This document shows, piece after piece, positions 1-10,300 of a stretch of 57,500 nucleotides of DNA. Source of the DNA: Macrocybe gigantea (lineage: Eukaryota > Basidiomycota > Agaricomycetes > Agaricales > Callistosporiaceae). The translations under genes were made by a program, and so were the position numbers. How positions within the stretch are numbered: position 1 is the stretch's first letter; each line of letters opens with the position of its first letter. The notes under the pieces are model-generated. The model was not told the origin of the DNA. It was given only the letters and a program-made list of their open reading frames with translations, and ran no database searches. The stretch is from assembly GCA_011319805.1 (NCBI GenBank), contig SJRY01000308.1:25001-82500 (forward strand), written 5' to 3'.

Positions 1-300
1 CCTTGCAACTCTATTGAGTCACTTTGGAATGTGCTCAACAAATCTTATAACACTGCATCTGACAGACCAGTTAATCTGAATAAGCTTGATGAGCTCGAGC
101 CTCATCCAATTCGGGACTGGGTCCTGTTCTCTGCTGCAGAACTCCGAGAGTCCTTAGAGCCTTGTAGCAACACCTCCACTCTAGGACCAGACCATCTGTC
201 CTGGGGCCATGTTAAGCAGCTTGTGAAATTCCCTCACTTGGCAGATTTCATCCTGAACATTGCTAATACATGTTTGGAACTGGGCCACTGGCCCTCTTAC
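1..300 (+). pseudogene. LINE-A1 ORF2, start of reverse transcriptase
   Basis: An open frame that enters from the left edge and reads through residues such as GPDHLSWGHVKQLVKF and CLELGHWPSY, the N-terminal part of a LINE reverse transcriptase. The reading stops because an LTR-like element is inserted after the TAC codon at 298-300. The protein resumes at 533 with FKQSLSVIIPKPGKP. LINE-A2 has the uninterrupted version on the other strand, reading GHWPSYFKQ, which confirms the join. The true start is outside the window. Confidence 0.8.
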
Positions 301-527
301 TGTTAGATTGTGTGTATTCAGGCACATTGTTGTCTCTACTAATATCAAAGATACCGAAGTACCTAGACCAAATAGTGTCTTGGGGTGAAGGTATATAGGA
401 TGAGGTGGTTGTAAATACAACTTCTAAGTTGATCCATCAGGCCTGATAGCTCAGTGGTAGAGCTACTGGTATATGTCCAGGAGGTCCTGGGTTCAATCCC
501 CAGTCAGGACATCTTTTCTGTTTAACA
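301..527. mobile_element. 227-bp LTR-like insertion (solo LTR or TRIM-type) with a tRNA-like domain
   Basis: The element starts TGTTAG and ends TTTAACA, so it has the TG...CA ends of an LTR. It is flanked by a perfect 5-bp target duplication CTTAC (296-300 and 528-532). Removing it together with one CTTAC restores the LINE reading frame. A TATA-like GTATATAGG lies near 390-398. The right third is a tRNA-like sequence (440-511). No second copy or internal domain is visible in the window. It may be a solo LTR, a terminal-repeat miniature element, or an LTR that captured a tRNA or SINE head. Confidence 0.75.
440..511 (+). tRNA. tRNA-like domain inside the LTR-like element (probably not a functional tRNA)
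   Basis: The segment folds as a cloverleaf. The acceptor stem pairs 6 of 7 (440-446 with 504-510). The D arm is GCTC/GAGC. The anticodon stem pairs 4 of 5 with loop TATATGT. The variable loop has 5 nt. The T arm is CTGGG-TTCAATC-CCCAG, and the discriminator is A511. The Pol III A box is TAGCTCAGTGG (447-457) and the B box is GGTTCAATCC (490-499). Position 33 is A instead of the near-universal U, and two stems carry mismatches. The nominal anticodon would be TAT. It is better read as a tRNA-derived Pol III promoter within a mobile element than as a working tRNA gene. Confidence 0.7.
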
Positions 528-2521
528 CTTACTTCAAGCAGAGCCTGTCAGTGATTATTCCGAAACCTGGCAAACCTGCATACAATACCCCAAAGGCCTT
601 TCACCCAATTGTGCTTTTGAATACTCTTGGCAAACTTGTCAAGAAGATGCTGGCACAGCGTATGCCATACGAAGCAACTAAATTTGCAGTCTTTGACCTG
701 AAGCAGTTCAGTGGCATCTGGCAGAACTCCACGGAGGATGCTGGGGTTTTCTTGACCCACATTATCTGGCAAGGCTGGCTAAAGGGTCTCAAGACAAGTG
801 TCATCGCTTTCGATGTTGCTCAATATTTCCCCTCACTCAACTATCATATGTTGGTGAGGATACTACAATATGGAGGCTTCGCACATCAAGTGTCGAGGTT
901 CTTCAAGTCATACCTCATCAGGCGTAAAACTGCATATGCCTGGTGCAGTGCCGTCTCGCCTGAGTTTGATGCTGATGTTGGTGTTGGCCAAGGCTCAGCT
1001 CTATCGCCCATACTGTTGGCCCTGTACTTGGCACCAGTACTGAAAATATACCAGAAGGCTGGTGATATGCCAACCATCATGTCATTTGTGGATGATGGGC
1101 TGATTATTGCTTAGTCCAAGTCCATTCTGGACAATGTTCCAAAGCTCCAGAGGGCATACACGTCAGTGCACAACCTCTTCACAGACTTTGGTCTTGTTGT
1201 CGAACACAACAAGACTGAACTGCAGTACTTCTCGTGCAATAGTAAGGATCCCTGTTCTTCTATTGACCTAGGATTTGCCCCATTCATGGGCAACACTCCC
1301 TTATGGCCCAAGGATGTCTGGAGATACCTTGGTTTTTTCTTGGATGTGCGTCTTTCCTTCAAGAAGCACGTCCGGTTTTATGCAACGAAGGCACTGACTA
1401 CTGCCAGGGCATTTCAGATGCTGGGCAATTCTGTTCAGGGCTTATCCCCTCAACAGAAGCACATTCTTTACCTGTCATGCACATGTCCTATCACAATGTA
1501 TGGCTGTTTGCTATGGAACTTCAATGGTATACACAATGTCGCTCTGTTGAAGCAGTTATGCCAGATGCAGTGCAAAGCTTGCATCTGGATCAATGGTCAT
1601 TTTTGCACCACTCTGGAGGGTGCAGCTGAAACAATGGCCTGTGTTGAGCCAATCGCCAGGTTTATCAAGCATTTGAAAGTTGGGTCTGCTGCCCATCTTG
1701 CCAATTCCAACCTGGGGCATGCCCTCAGGTCTTTAACTACCCTGCCACAGGTGGGGGGTGATCCTTCGAAGTCAAAGAATTTGGCCTCTCTATCAGACAG
1801 GCAGCGCAGCATGCTCAAGTCCCCTCTCAAGGACTTGGTGGACCTGAAACCATCTAACTTTTTATCCATGGATTACTTCGCAAATGCAAATAATCTGGGC
1901 AGGTGGCTTGTTGATGAATTCAGCAGTTGCTTTGAGATCTATAAGCTCCTTGGCAGGGATGAAGACTCTGTCAAGGCTTATCGCACATCGCTCGAATAGG
2001 CACTCGCTGAGTGCCAGCTTGAGCATAATTGTGCATATACCAGTAGTGATGGTGCCATGCCCATGAAAGCAGATACACTTAAGCAGTCTGTATATTCATC
2101 CCAGGTCTACCGGGGCAATACACTTATTTATGAAACTTGTCAGCCTGTTGGAAAAGCGACAAGCAATGATTCGGAGCTTATTGGATTGTGTATGTCCATC
2201 CAAAAGGCTATCGCACAAGATGGAGCTACTTTCATCGTGTGCTTTCTCAACTCAATGAATGCAATTAATCACATTATTGATTGCAACCCCCACTCTGCAC
2301 AGTCGCATTCTATTGCCCTGTGCATCTCACTGCATGCTTGGCTCTCCCAATCCAAGCTGCACCAGATGACATTCTGGCACGTCCCTTCCCAATGGAAGTG
2401 GGCTATTCAGATTGAAGCACACAACTCTGCACATGAGCTTAACATTCCTCTGGGACCTCGTCCTCTCTATACTATGGATGCACTCCAGAAGGAGGCGGTG
2501 ATGAGCGCTCCACGCTGCTGA
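528..2521 (+). pseudogene. LINE-A1 ORF2, reverse transcriptase and RNase H-like region
   Basis: One frame, broken by in-frame TAG codons at 1112-1114 and 1997-1999, encodes most of a LINE reverse transcriptase. Visible RT motifs are VIIPKPGKP, the LLNTLGKL block, FDVAQYFPSLN with the first catalytic aspartate, GVGQGSALSPILLALYL, and FVDDGL with the catalytic DD pair. The thumb and connection follow at 1166-1999. The last part (2057-2521) has the look of an RNase H domain, with DSELIGLCMSIQKA and FLNSMNAINH, but its first catalytic aspartates are not clear. Both stops are compatible with CAG-to-TAG changes. The frame is lost near 2497 just before the next insertion. The element cannot make an intact protein. 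Confidence 0.85.
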
Positions 2522-3627
2522 CTGCCAATAAGTCCTAATTTGGTAATCCTGCCCCTGCATTCGAAATCATACCACTACTCGGCCCCCTCAGCATGATACC
2601 ACAGTCCAGCCGCTGACTTCTCGTTCGAGTACTCAGGATGTCGACAACTCTGTGAGGCTTCCATTCCAGATCCCGGACACTTCGCCAAATGCATCGCACC
2701 CATACATTCTGGACATTCTGCACTTCCTATACTGCCCAATCCGGTCAGGCAGTCTTATTCCTATACACCTCCCCTGATTCCCAGATTCTGATATGGCAAG
2801 ACTACTACCATTTTCGATATCGCACCGCCTCACACCTTCCCACATTCCTGACACTGCCTCGCTGCAGTACATTCGAAACAAGGGATTTCGAGTGCACTAC
2901 CATTTCATCCACTCTCATTTCGAAATTCATGACTCATATTTCACTGATACATTCTACATTCCTTAGATTATTTTCACGTTCCATTCTACGATGCATGGCA
3001 CCAGTTTCAGGATGTTCTTTTACCTACTGTTTCACCTTTTATGTTCAGATTTCGAACGGACTTACATCTCCCTGACATTTCAGCCACTAAATGACCCTTT
3101 CAAAATCATATGATACATTTTCTCATTCAGTTTTGACTTCGCCAGTTATTCTGATACTCGAAATCTTCTTATCTATAAAAACCCATGTACTTGGCATTTG
3201 TAACAACATAGAAAAAGTTACCATCTCAGTCCTTCAGCAGTCTCGCAGTCTACGACTCGTGTGGAGTCCTTGTGTTATCTGATCCCAAAGTGTCATGCTT
3301 GCGTGGAGCCACAGTACTTAGTCTTGGAATCAGTGTCCCTGGCTTCACGTGGAAGTCACTATCATCGAAACCCTTCCAAAACCCTTACCGAAGCCCTCGA
3401 TATCGCGTGGGAATTCAGCTAAGTCTAACCACCTTGTTTCAAAAACCCCAAAATCTGCTCGAAACCATCCATAATCACTCCGTTCCATTCCCCCCCCTTC
3501 ACTCTACAGTCCCTTGGGTTACTCTGTGACTTGAATAGCTCATAGTTTATACAGCCTTGGATAGGGACTGATGCTTCCTTCATTCCACCTTGTTGGTTTG
3601 TAGGTTAGTGCTTCCCGATAGTTATCA
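2522..3627. other. Unclassified insertion inside LINE-A1, LTR-like promoter region
   Basis: About 1.1 kb separates the RNase H-like part from the C-terminal zinc part of the LINE protein and has no convincing coding frame. It is rich in repeated TTCGAA/TCGAAA words (for example near 2571, 2873, 2918, 3052 and 3366). It also has a TATA-like TCTATAAAAAC near 3172-3182, followed by a pyrimidine-rich, CTC/TCG-rich stretch, as in LTR promoters. I could not find a matching target duplication, so its ends and class are uncertain. Confidence 0.4.
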
Positions 3628-4044
3628 GCAGACAATGACATGCATACCTTCTGGTTCCATAATACTGGAATCAAGAAATACATTGGCACCTCCATGTTTC
3701 AGTTTCACAATGTGGGAAAGCCAGAGTCCTATGAGTGCCTGCTTCATAAAAAAACAGGCTTCATGAAGTTGGTGACAGGCAATGAGCTGTTTGCTCAGTG
3801 CTGTCGCATTGCCTGCAGACACACACCGATCAATGTGTATCGAGCGCAGTTCAATTTTGTTGAAAGCAATGAATGCTCTTACGGACATGGGCCTGAAGAC
3901 TCCATCCATGTCATGACCTTGTGCCGTAACTGGAACAAGCCAACTGAATGCCAGTATGATGCCTTTGTGCATTCCTGGTTCGTTAAGTACCTGACATCAA
4001 ATAAGGCAGCAGGTGCTTTTATCCTGGATCTGGGGGGTGGGTAA
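3628..4044 (+). pseudogene. LINE-A1 C-terminal Cys/His segment
   Basis: The frame running through 3640-4044 encodes a terminal segment with NECSYGHGPEDSIHVMTLC. The Cys and His spacing resembles the C-terminal zinc-binding motif seen after RNase H in Tad/I-type LINEs. The sequence just upstream (near 3600) is the junction with the 1.1-kb insert, so the Met at 3640 is not a real start. The protein ends with the TAA at 4042-4044 and the LINE 3' UTR follows. Assignment rests on position and Cys/His spacing. Confidence 0.6.
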
Positions 4045-4405
4045 CTGCCCTTTTATAGCAGGGGATACTTTGGGTTATGGCTCCTTGTGGGGCCTTTGCG
4101 TGGAAGTAACCACATTCGGCCTTCGGGCTGGGGGACCCAGAGCATCAAGTCAGCATGGTGGTTGATGAAAGTGAATACCGAGCTTCATTGTGTATTGCAG
4201 ACTCTGCAACACCTGTCGTTATAGGCCCTTTTGGACCCTTTACATGGAACTGACCACATCTGGCTCTTAGAAGCTGGGGGACATAGGCTGAGCGGGCAAG
4301 TTAGTATGGGCATGAGCCTAAGCGGTGTGGGTGTGGGCACAAGAGAACAGGATTAGTGTGCCCTCCATGTATATCTCCTCAGTCTGGGTCTAGTCAGACT
4401 AGTTG
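4045..4405 (+). other. LINE-A1 3' UTR with an imperfect internal duplication
   Basis: Non-coding DNA between the LINE stop codon and the mariner insertion. Two blocks resemble each other, around 4096-4160 and 4225-4300. Each contains a GGAAGTAACCACAT or GGAACTGACCACAT core followed by CTGGGGGAC, which suggests an old tandem duplication. Confidence 0.5.
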
Positions 4406-4407
4406 TA

Positions 4408-4437
4408 CAGTGGCTGACATAAGTATCACACAGCCAC
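4408..4437 (+). repeat. mariner-1 left terminal inverted repeat
   Basis: Begins CAGTGGCTGACATAAGTAT and pairs with the reverse complement of 5964-5993, with two mismatches (CA versus TG near position 20 of the repeat). Confidence 0.93.
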
Positions 4438-4683
4438 CCTCGGTTAGATTGACAAGACCACACCTCATGTAACTTGCATCGTAGACAGTTCATTTTGACA
4501 TCAATCATTAGCTATGACAAATCAGAATCACAATAGGGACGAAATGGAAGGTAGATATAAATGGAAAAATATTGTGAGCATCGAAACCAAAAATTTGGGT
4601 GTGCGATACTTCTGCCCTGGGCAGGTATGGTGTAATGATTAGCATTGTGTGCATCAAGGAATGGACAAGAGAGATCTGCATAC

Positions 4684-5790
4684 CTAATATTTGGTATGAT
4701 CCCTTTGAGCCTTCAAAAGCACACTGACATGGCGGGGCATGCTCTCGAAGAGCTTGTCCAGGGCAGATTGCGGGAAGTTGGCCCATTCCTCTTGAAGCGT
4801 GGCCCACAGCTCATCCTTATTGCATGGTAAAGGGTTGCGGGCATGCACGAGGCCATCCACCTGATCCCACACATGCTCTATGATGTTCATGTCAGGGCTG
4901 GCAGCCGGCCACATGAGGCGTTTGATCTTCTTTTTTTAGAACCAGTCCTCGGCAACCTTTGATCGGTGCTTCAGATCATTGTCCTGTTGGAAGATCGCAC
5001 TTGAATTGCCTGTTTGGTGCAATTTGAGATCTTTAAGGGACCCAAGATAAGATTTGTCAAGGATTTCAACATAATCTGGGCCCCTCATGATCCCCTTGAT
5101 CCAGTGGAGCTGGCCCATTCCTGCAGCCGAGATGCACCCCCACACCATGAGACTCCCGCCACCATGCTTGACTGTTTTCTTGGTGAAACACTCGTCCAGG
5201 GCCTGTCCCAGCCTAATCCAGCAATATTGCCGGCCATCGGACTTGAAGAGCATGAATTTTGACTCGTCCGAAAAAACTACATGCTTCCAATTCTCCAGAG
5301 TCCAAGTGACATGTGCCTTCACCCATGCCAGACGTTTGGCCTTGTGGGTCTTACTAAGGTACAGCTTGGACCTACGGACACGGCAGACCAGCCCTGCCTC
5401 CTTCAAATGGCGGTTAAGGGATCGCATTGACACATGTTGGAAGAGCTTCTTTTGGAGCTCGGCAGCATTCATAGCTTCGCATTTGGCAGGTGTGTGTGTG
5501 GCAATACAGGTCTCACAGACATCCATTTTGCGGGGCCTGCCAGACTTCGGGTTTATGTAGTATGGGTCCTGTGATTTCTCATACCGTTTAAGGATTTTCG
5601 CCACTGTTGTGTGATGAACTCTGATCTGGCGACCAACCTCGGAATTGTTGTGACCGTCATGGTGGTAGCTGACAATGCAGGTGACTTTGGTCAGAGAGGT
5701 GTACACCATGGTGGAGAATATGGTTGGAATGATTTCAAGCCATAACAAGGCTTTTATGGCCTTTGCCATGCTGCAGAACATGTGGGACAA
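4684..5790 (-). pseudogene. Tc1-type DDE transposase, one premature stop
   Basis: A frame of about 369 codons encodes a cut-and-paste transposase that would bind the terminal repeats and cut at TA. From the N-terminus there is a helix-turn-helix (GHNNSEVGRQIRVHHTTVAK) with a basic GRPRK linker, then the catalytic triad. The first Asp is in VVFSDESKF, the second in AIFQQDNDLKHRS, and the Glu in SPDMNIIEHVW, with the DD34E-like spacing of the Tc1 family. A single in-frame TAA at about 4936-4938 falls between the second Asp and the Glu, in an A-rich run, and would cut off the catalytic Glu. The length suits a complete Tc1 transposase. The start is the first Met available; a short upstream extension is possible. 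Confidence 0.9.
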
Positions 5791-5963
5791 ATGTATGGCT
5801 CATGTCTTTTTTGATTGTCTCATGAATATTTTATCAGAATCAAGCTCCTATTATTTAATAAAGACATATCACTGAAATATAACCCACAACGTCCCTCTAT
5901 GCAACGTTTCATGGTGCGAGGCAGCCAAATCGCCTTGTACCCAAGTTATCTATGTGGCACACA

Positions 5964-5993
5964 GTGGCTGTGCAATACTTATGTCAGCCACTG
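5964..5993 (-). repeat. mariner-1 right terminal inverted repeat
   Basis: Reverse complement begins CAGTGGCTGACATAAGTAT; next to it lies the TA target duplication at 5994-5995. Confidence 0.93.
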
Positions 5994-6085
5994 TATTTAT
6001 TGTAGGTACCTTTGTATATTTACAAGCAGACTGCCACCAAGCACCACTTTATCAATTGTTGATTTAAAAAAAAAAAAACAAAAAC
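5994..6085 (+). other. End of LINE-A1 3' UTR and A-rich tail
   Basis: The LINE 3' end continues after mariner-1 and finishes in a run of 13 A, then C, then AAAAAC (6066-6085). At 6086 the sequence becomes LINE-A2 in the opposite orientation, so this is the poly(A)-like tail of the inserted LINE. Confidence 0.7.
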
Positions 6086-8281
6086 ACTATTGTATAAAAA
6101 ATGCTGCAGCTCAGTCTTGTTATATTCGACAACAAGCCCGAAGTCAGTGAAGAGGTTATGCACTGATGCATATGCCCTCTGCAGTTTTGGAACATTATCC
6201 GGAATTGACTTGGACTGAGCGATGATCAGTCCATTGTTGACAATACACATGATCACTGGCATGTTGCCAGCTTTCTGGTATAGTTTCAGCACCAGTGCTA
6301 AATAAAGCACAGACAGAACTAGAGAAAGTACAGAGCCCTGGCCAATACCAACATCAGCATTAAACTCCAGAGAGACTGCACTATGCCAGATGTAAGAAGT
6401 CTTGTGTCTGACAAGATATGACTCGAAGAACTTTGACACTTGATGTGCAAAGCCTCTATGTTTCAGAATCCTCACCAACATACAATGGTTAAGTGAGGGG
6501 AAATACTGAGCTACATCAAAGGTGATGATGCTCATTTTGAGTCCCTTAATCCATCCTTGACAGATGATATGGGTTAGAAAGACACTGGTATCCTTGGTAG
6601 AGTTTTGTCTGATGCCGCTGAACTGCTTCAGATTAAAGACAGCAAATTTAGTCACTTCATATTGCATACTGCATGCCAGCATCTTTTCAATGAGCTTGCT
6701 GAGAGTATTCAAAAGCACAATTGGATGAAAGGCTTTTGGGGTATTATATGCAGGCTTGCCAGGCTTCGGAATGATGACTGACAAGCTCTGCTTGAAGTAA
6801 GAGGGCCAATGCCCCAGGTCCAAACATGCATTTGCAATGTTAAGAATGAACACAGCTAAGTGAGGGAATTTCACCAGCTGTTTAATATGCCCCCAGGACA
6901 GATGATCTGGTCCAGGTGCAGATGTGTTACTGCAAGGCTCCAAGGCTTCTCAGAGTTCTGCAGAAGAAAACGGGACCCAGTCCTGAGTCGGATGCACCTC
7001 AAGCTCATCAAAGCACTCCAAATTTACCATGCAATCAGACATGGCATTGTATAATTTATTGAATGCATTCCAAAGCAACTCGATTGAGTTGCAAGGCTGT
7101 CCTGAAAGGAGATAGCCTTGTAGGCTGGTAATGGTCTCTGCTTCATCCATGCAGCAAGATCCCATAGACATTGAGATTTTTCAGCAACCTCTTTGATACA
7201 TTGATCAAAGAAGGCACATTTCATATCTTTGACAGCTCGTCACCAGATGCGATAATCCCTTTCAAAAAGCTTGCACTCCTTAGAATGGAGATTCCAAGCA
7301 TGATTTACCAATCTTGAAAGCATCCATAAGACACTTTTGAGATTGTTTGATGTCTTGATGGGAACCAAGTCCATACCGAAGAGATCACTAGCAATATCAG
7401 AGATAAACTCTGGCATGCTGTCTTTAGGAAGAGTCCAATGCTGGTCTGAGAGATCCAGCAAGGGGACATCCAATGTAAGTGATAATGGAACATGGTCCAA
7501 AGTCAGTCTGTAGGCATCAATGATGTGGGGATAACAATCTGTCACATCAACAGGGATGAACATCAAGTCAATAACTGATGGTTGAAGCTCAGGGTTATGA
7601 GAGAAGAAAGTTGGGCCAGGATTATTTGGTTCTGACCATTCAAGACCAAGGTTGAGAGCTGCATTACACAACATCTCACCTTGTGAATGCTGTGATGTAT
7701 GAACTCTATTCCAGAGTTCATAGTGACAATTGAAATCCCCACCAAGGTTAGAGAAATCAGGACATTCTGCACACATATGCAGAAGGTGAATGGCACTCGC
7801 ATCAATATCAGAGTAGGTGTTGGTGAGAAACAAGGACTCACCAGGAGTGGCAAGGCTTAAAATCATAAGATTGCAGTTATCAACCAAATCATGATAAAGG
7901 GAGGAATGCAGGTGTTGAAGCCTGTTGTGTACATAGGCCATCACACAAGGAGGATTCTCGAGCAATGACTGGCAAACAATGCAGGTCTAGTTGGGGTGAG
8001 TAGGACCTCTGATTACAGCCTTGCCCTCAACACTGTGAGCAGATGGAGCATGTCTTACTAGATTCCAAGTGGGTTCTTGGAAGAACAGAATATCATAATC
8101 TTCTCTGAGAGTGGAAAGGAGAACGTCCATGTGTATATATTTTCTATTCACATTCTGAGAGAAAATATGAATTAAAGAAATCAATAAGTGCCTGCCTGAC
8201 CCAGGTTCTACAGCAGGTGCTGCACTGCCTGAGGCATTGCTCATGATGCTCCGGCCTCTGCATTGCACTGCAGGAAGGCAT
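6086..8281 (-). pseudogene. LINE-A2 ORF2, AP-like endonuclease and reverse transcriptase
   Basis: The coding order runs from 8281 down to 6086. The endonuclease part reads QNVNRKYIHMDVLLSTL and DILFFQEPTW, later GGDFNCHYELWN and the SVIDLMF/LDHVPLSL blocks, which are the EEP (exonuclease-endonuclease-phosphatase) motifs that nick target DNA. A TAG interrupts it at about 7987-7989, where TGG is expected. A frameshift near 7100 separates it from RT. RT motifs VIIPKPGKP, FDVAQYFPSLN and GIGQGSVLS are present, but the catalytic box is IVNNGL instead of FVDDGL in LINE-A1, so the catalytic aspartates are lost. The frame ends at the LINE-A1 junction. Confidence 0.85.
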
Positions 8282-8349
8282 TAAAATGATTGTTACCTGA
8301 TTGCTTGTGATCACATACCAGTTTATAATGCTCTTTGATCCAGTCAGGA

Positions 8350-9975
8350 TCAAAGCAATTCTTCTAGAAGGGACACTTCCAGTCATTGGTTGAGTGATCT
8401 TTGCCACAGCTAAGACACTTCAGAGCATGGGGGCAGGGCTGGCCTGCCAGAATTGCCACATGAGGAGGGTTGGCTTTTAGTCTTGCTTTGCAGCATGATA
8501 TGAGCATGTGGTGATGCTCCTTTCTGTAAGATTCCCCACAGAGTAGGCATTGGAGGGATTGCTAGTTGCACTTCAATGTGGAGTGACCCCAGTGCCAACA
8601 ATGTTTACAGAGAGGAACTCTTAGTGAAGAGAAAGTGGCATGAAACTGGCAACGCCAGTTACAGACCATAACCATATAATTGTCCAGAGCATTCACATTC
8701 TGGCCAGTCGACATATCTTTGATATTGAACCAAACAGTTGCAGTATTGGAATTTTTGGAGTTGTGCATAACATGCAGAACTCCAATGAGAGTGATGAGAT
8801 CTAAGAATGAAGAGTCTTAGAGAATCTCATATGCTTGTCAGGCAGTGATAATGCTGCCATTGATATTAAAATAAGGTATGTTGAGCAGTTTCATATAAGA
8901 AACACTCATGGGGATGGCAAGCTCGACAGTAGATCCAGCTGGAGTACACCAGAGAGCAGCCTCACATAAAATGTTGAGGTCTTTAGGTGATGCCACCCTT
9001 GTCATAAGACAGGAGAAGGAGGCAGCAGAGTGGTCTTGAATAGATTTGCATCAAATCCAAGACTTACCAGTGGTCAGCCCCCAGTTGAGGGCTGTGAGAA
9101 GAGTTCCAGCAGTGACGGCAGAGTTGTCTGCAGGAAAATTATAGGTCACCTTAACATTATGTCAGGATGGTCCATGTGATATGGACTTCACCTTTTTCTT
9201 AGGCAGTCCAGATGACTCCCCAGTCATTTCCTTTTGCAAGAAGATGATCTTTTCAGCAGGGAGGTGTGGAAATGTCTTTGCTAAGGCTACAATAGCCTCA
9301 GCAGGAGTATTGGCTGGCTGGGCCAAGGCTTGCATATAAGAGCACTTGCCAGTAGGGGGGGTAGGTTGTTCTGTTGACAGGAGGGGGGCTGCATGCTGGA
9401 GTTTGAGACCAGGATCAAGGCTGGGGTGGCAGAGGGTGGTTTGAATTCCAAGGTGGTCTCAGAGGGTGAGCACCCTGGTTTGATCATGAGTCTTGCAGGC
9501 AAATAGTACCTGATGGAGATGAATGAGATGTGGGGTTGGCAAACTGAGCAGTCTTCCTGTGAGAAGTGGAAGTGCCTACAATTTCCTGCATGCACTCACT
9601 AAGACGATATTGTGGTCTATTAAGAGTGGGGACAGAGAATATGTTAACCTCACCAGCAGTAGTGATCAAGGCTGCAATACCCTCCATGAGAGCATACTGA
9701 TAGCCTGCCAGAATGGAGACAGGAGAAGACCCAACCTTTCAGAACCAATTCTTAAGGCTGGCAAGAGATTCAGCAGCAGCCTTTGCTTCACTGTGGAGGA
9801 GACAGTGTCCCTCCAGGAAGCTTGCAATGCCAATGGAGTCATCATTAAATGCTGCCCTAGTGGACACCATAGATGGGGATGAGGGGGCACTCAAGTGAGC
9901 TGAGGGAGAAGGTTGGGGTTTGTCAGTATTCATAAGACCATTGTTCTCTTGGAATAACATGCCGTTGTTTCCAAG
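8350..9975 (-). pseudogene. LINE-A2 ORF1, Gag-like protein with CCHC zinc knuckles
   Basis: Broken minus-strand frame upstream of ORF2. The N-terminal part (about 9960-9280) is Ser/Pro/Thr-rich. The C-terminal part has zinc knuckles: CKHCWHWGHSTLKC, a CX2C pair CLLCGE with a later His and Cys, and CLSCGKDHSTNDWKC. Such proteins bind the LINE RNA. In-frame TAG codons occur, for instance right after the first knuckle (LKCN-stop-QSLQC) and after the third. Several frameshifts split the rest. Boundaries are approximate because no unbroken frame remains. Confidence 0.7.
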
Positions 9976-10300
9976 ATTGGATGGGGGGGAGGGCTTGAGT
10001 ACCAGACAGCCCTGCAGACTGCCCAGAATATGGATTCAGTGGTGGGGGACTGGAGCCCCCACCACTGTTGATGATATTGAGTGGATTATCACTTATGGAA
10101 AGACTCTAATATATTTCGGTTGATTTTCAGCCAATTTTGTGATAACAGAAACTGGAAGTGCTCAAGGATGTAAAACTCCAGATATGCAATGAGATCAAAG
10201 ATCGCCCCAAGTGTTGATGTTGTAGAATGAGTTGTGTGATGTGTGAGTATTATTTACAGTTATTTACAAGTAGGTGTTGCAGAAAGAGGTGGTTTTTTGA
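9976..10300 (-). other. LINE-A2 5' region
   Basis: Non-coding stretch between ORF1 and the gypsy-A leader. The gypsy-A homology stops after an AACAGGCACC-like word (near 10305), so about 10300 is my estimate of the LINE 5' end. Confidence 0.45.

Larger units (their letters stand above)
4408..5993 (-). mobile_element. Tc1/mariner-family DNA transposon (mariner-1)
   Basis: A 1586-bp element inserted in the LINE-A1 3' UTR. It is flanked by the TA target duplication (4406-4407 and 5994-5995) and bounded by 30-bp terminal inverted repeats that differ at two positions. It carries one transposase frame on the minus strand. The ends are complete, so it could be moved in trans even though its own transposase has a stop codon. 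Confidence 0.93.
1..6085 (+). mobile_element. LINE-A1, non-LTR retrotransposon (5' end outside window), carrying three insertions
   Basis: This is a non-LTR retrotransposon on the plus strand. In order it contains reverse transcriptase, an RNase H-like segment, a C-terminal Cys/His segment, a 3' UTR and an A-rich tail at 6066-6084. Homology with the minus-strand LINE-A2 begins exactly after the tail, at 6086, so LINE-A1 landed inside LINE-A2. The body is interrupted by an LTR-like element (301-527), an unclassified insert (about 2530-3627) and a Tc1/mariner element (4408-5993). The 5' half with endonuclease and ORF1 must lie left of the window. The layout (RT, RNase H, C-terminal zinc motif) fits Tad/I-like fungal LINEs, but clade assignment is not possible by eye. 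Confidence 0.85.
6086..10300 (-). mobile_element. LINE-A2, second copy of the same LINE family, interrupted by LINE-A1
   Basis: Minus-strand non-LTR retrotransposon with, in coding order, a 5' region (about 10300-9976), ORF1 (about 9975-8350) and ORF2 with endonuclease and RT (about 8280-6086). It is clearly related to LINE-A1 (both read LSWGH-KQLVKFPHLA and SLSVIIPKPGKPAYNTP). It ends in mid-RT at 6086 because LINE-A1 is inserted there; the missing RNase H and 3' end should lie left of the window. Its 5' side abuts the leader of an old gypsy-A copy. Confidence 0.85.

Noticed and set aside
440..511. A functional nuclear tRNA gene
   Set aside because: Position 33 is A rather than U, two stems have mismatches, and it lies inside a 227-bp mobile insertion with target duplication.
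6020..6085. C-terminal extension of the LINE-A2 RT frame (reading VFVFFFLNQQ)
   Set aside because: This is the antisense of the LINE-A1 A-rich tail and 3' UTR, not LINE-A2 coding sequence.
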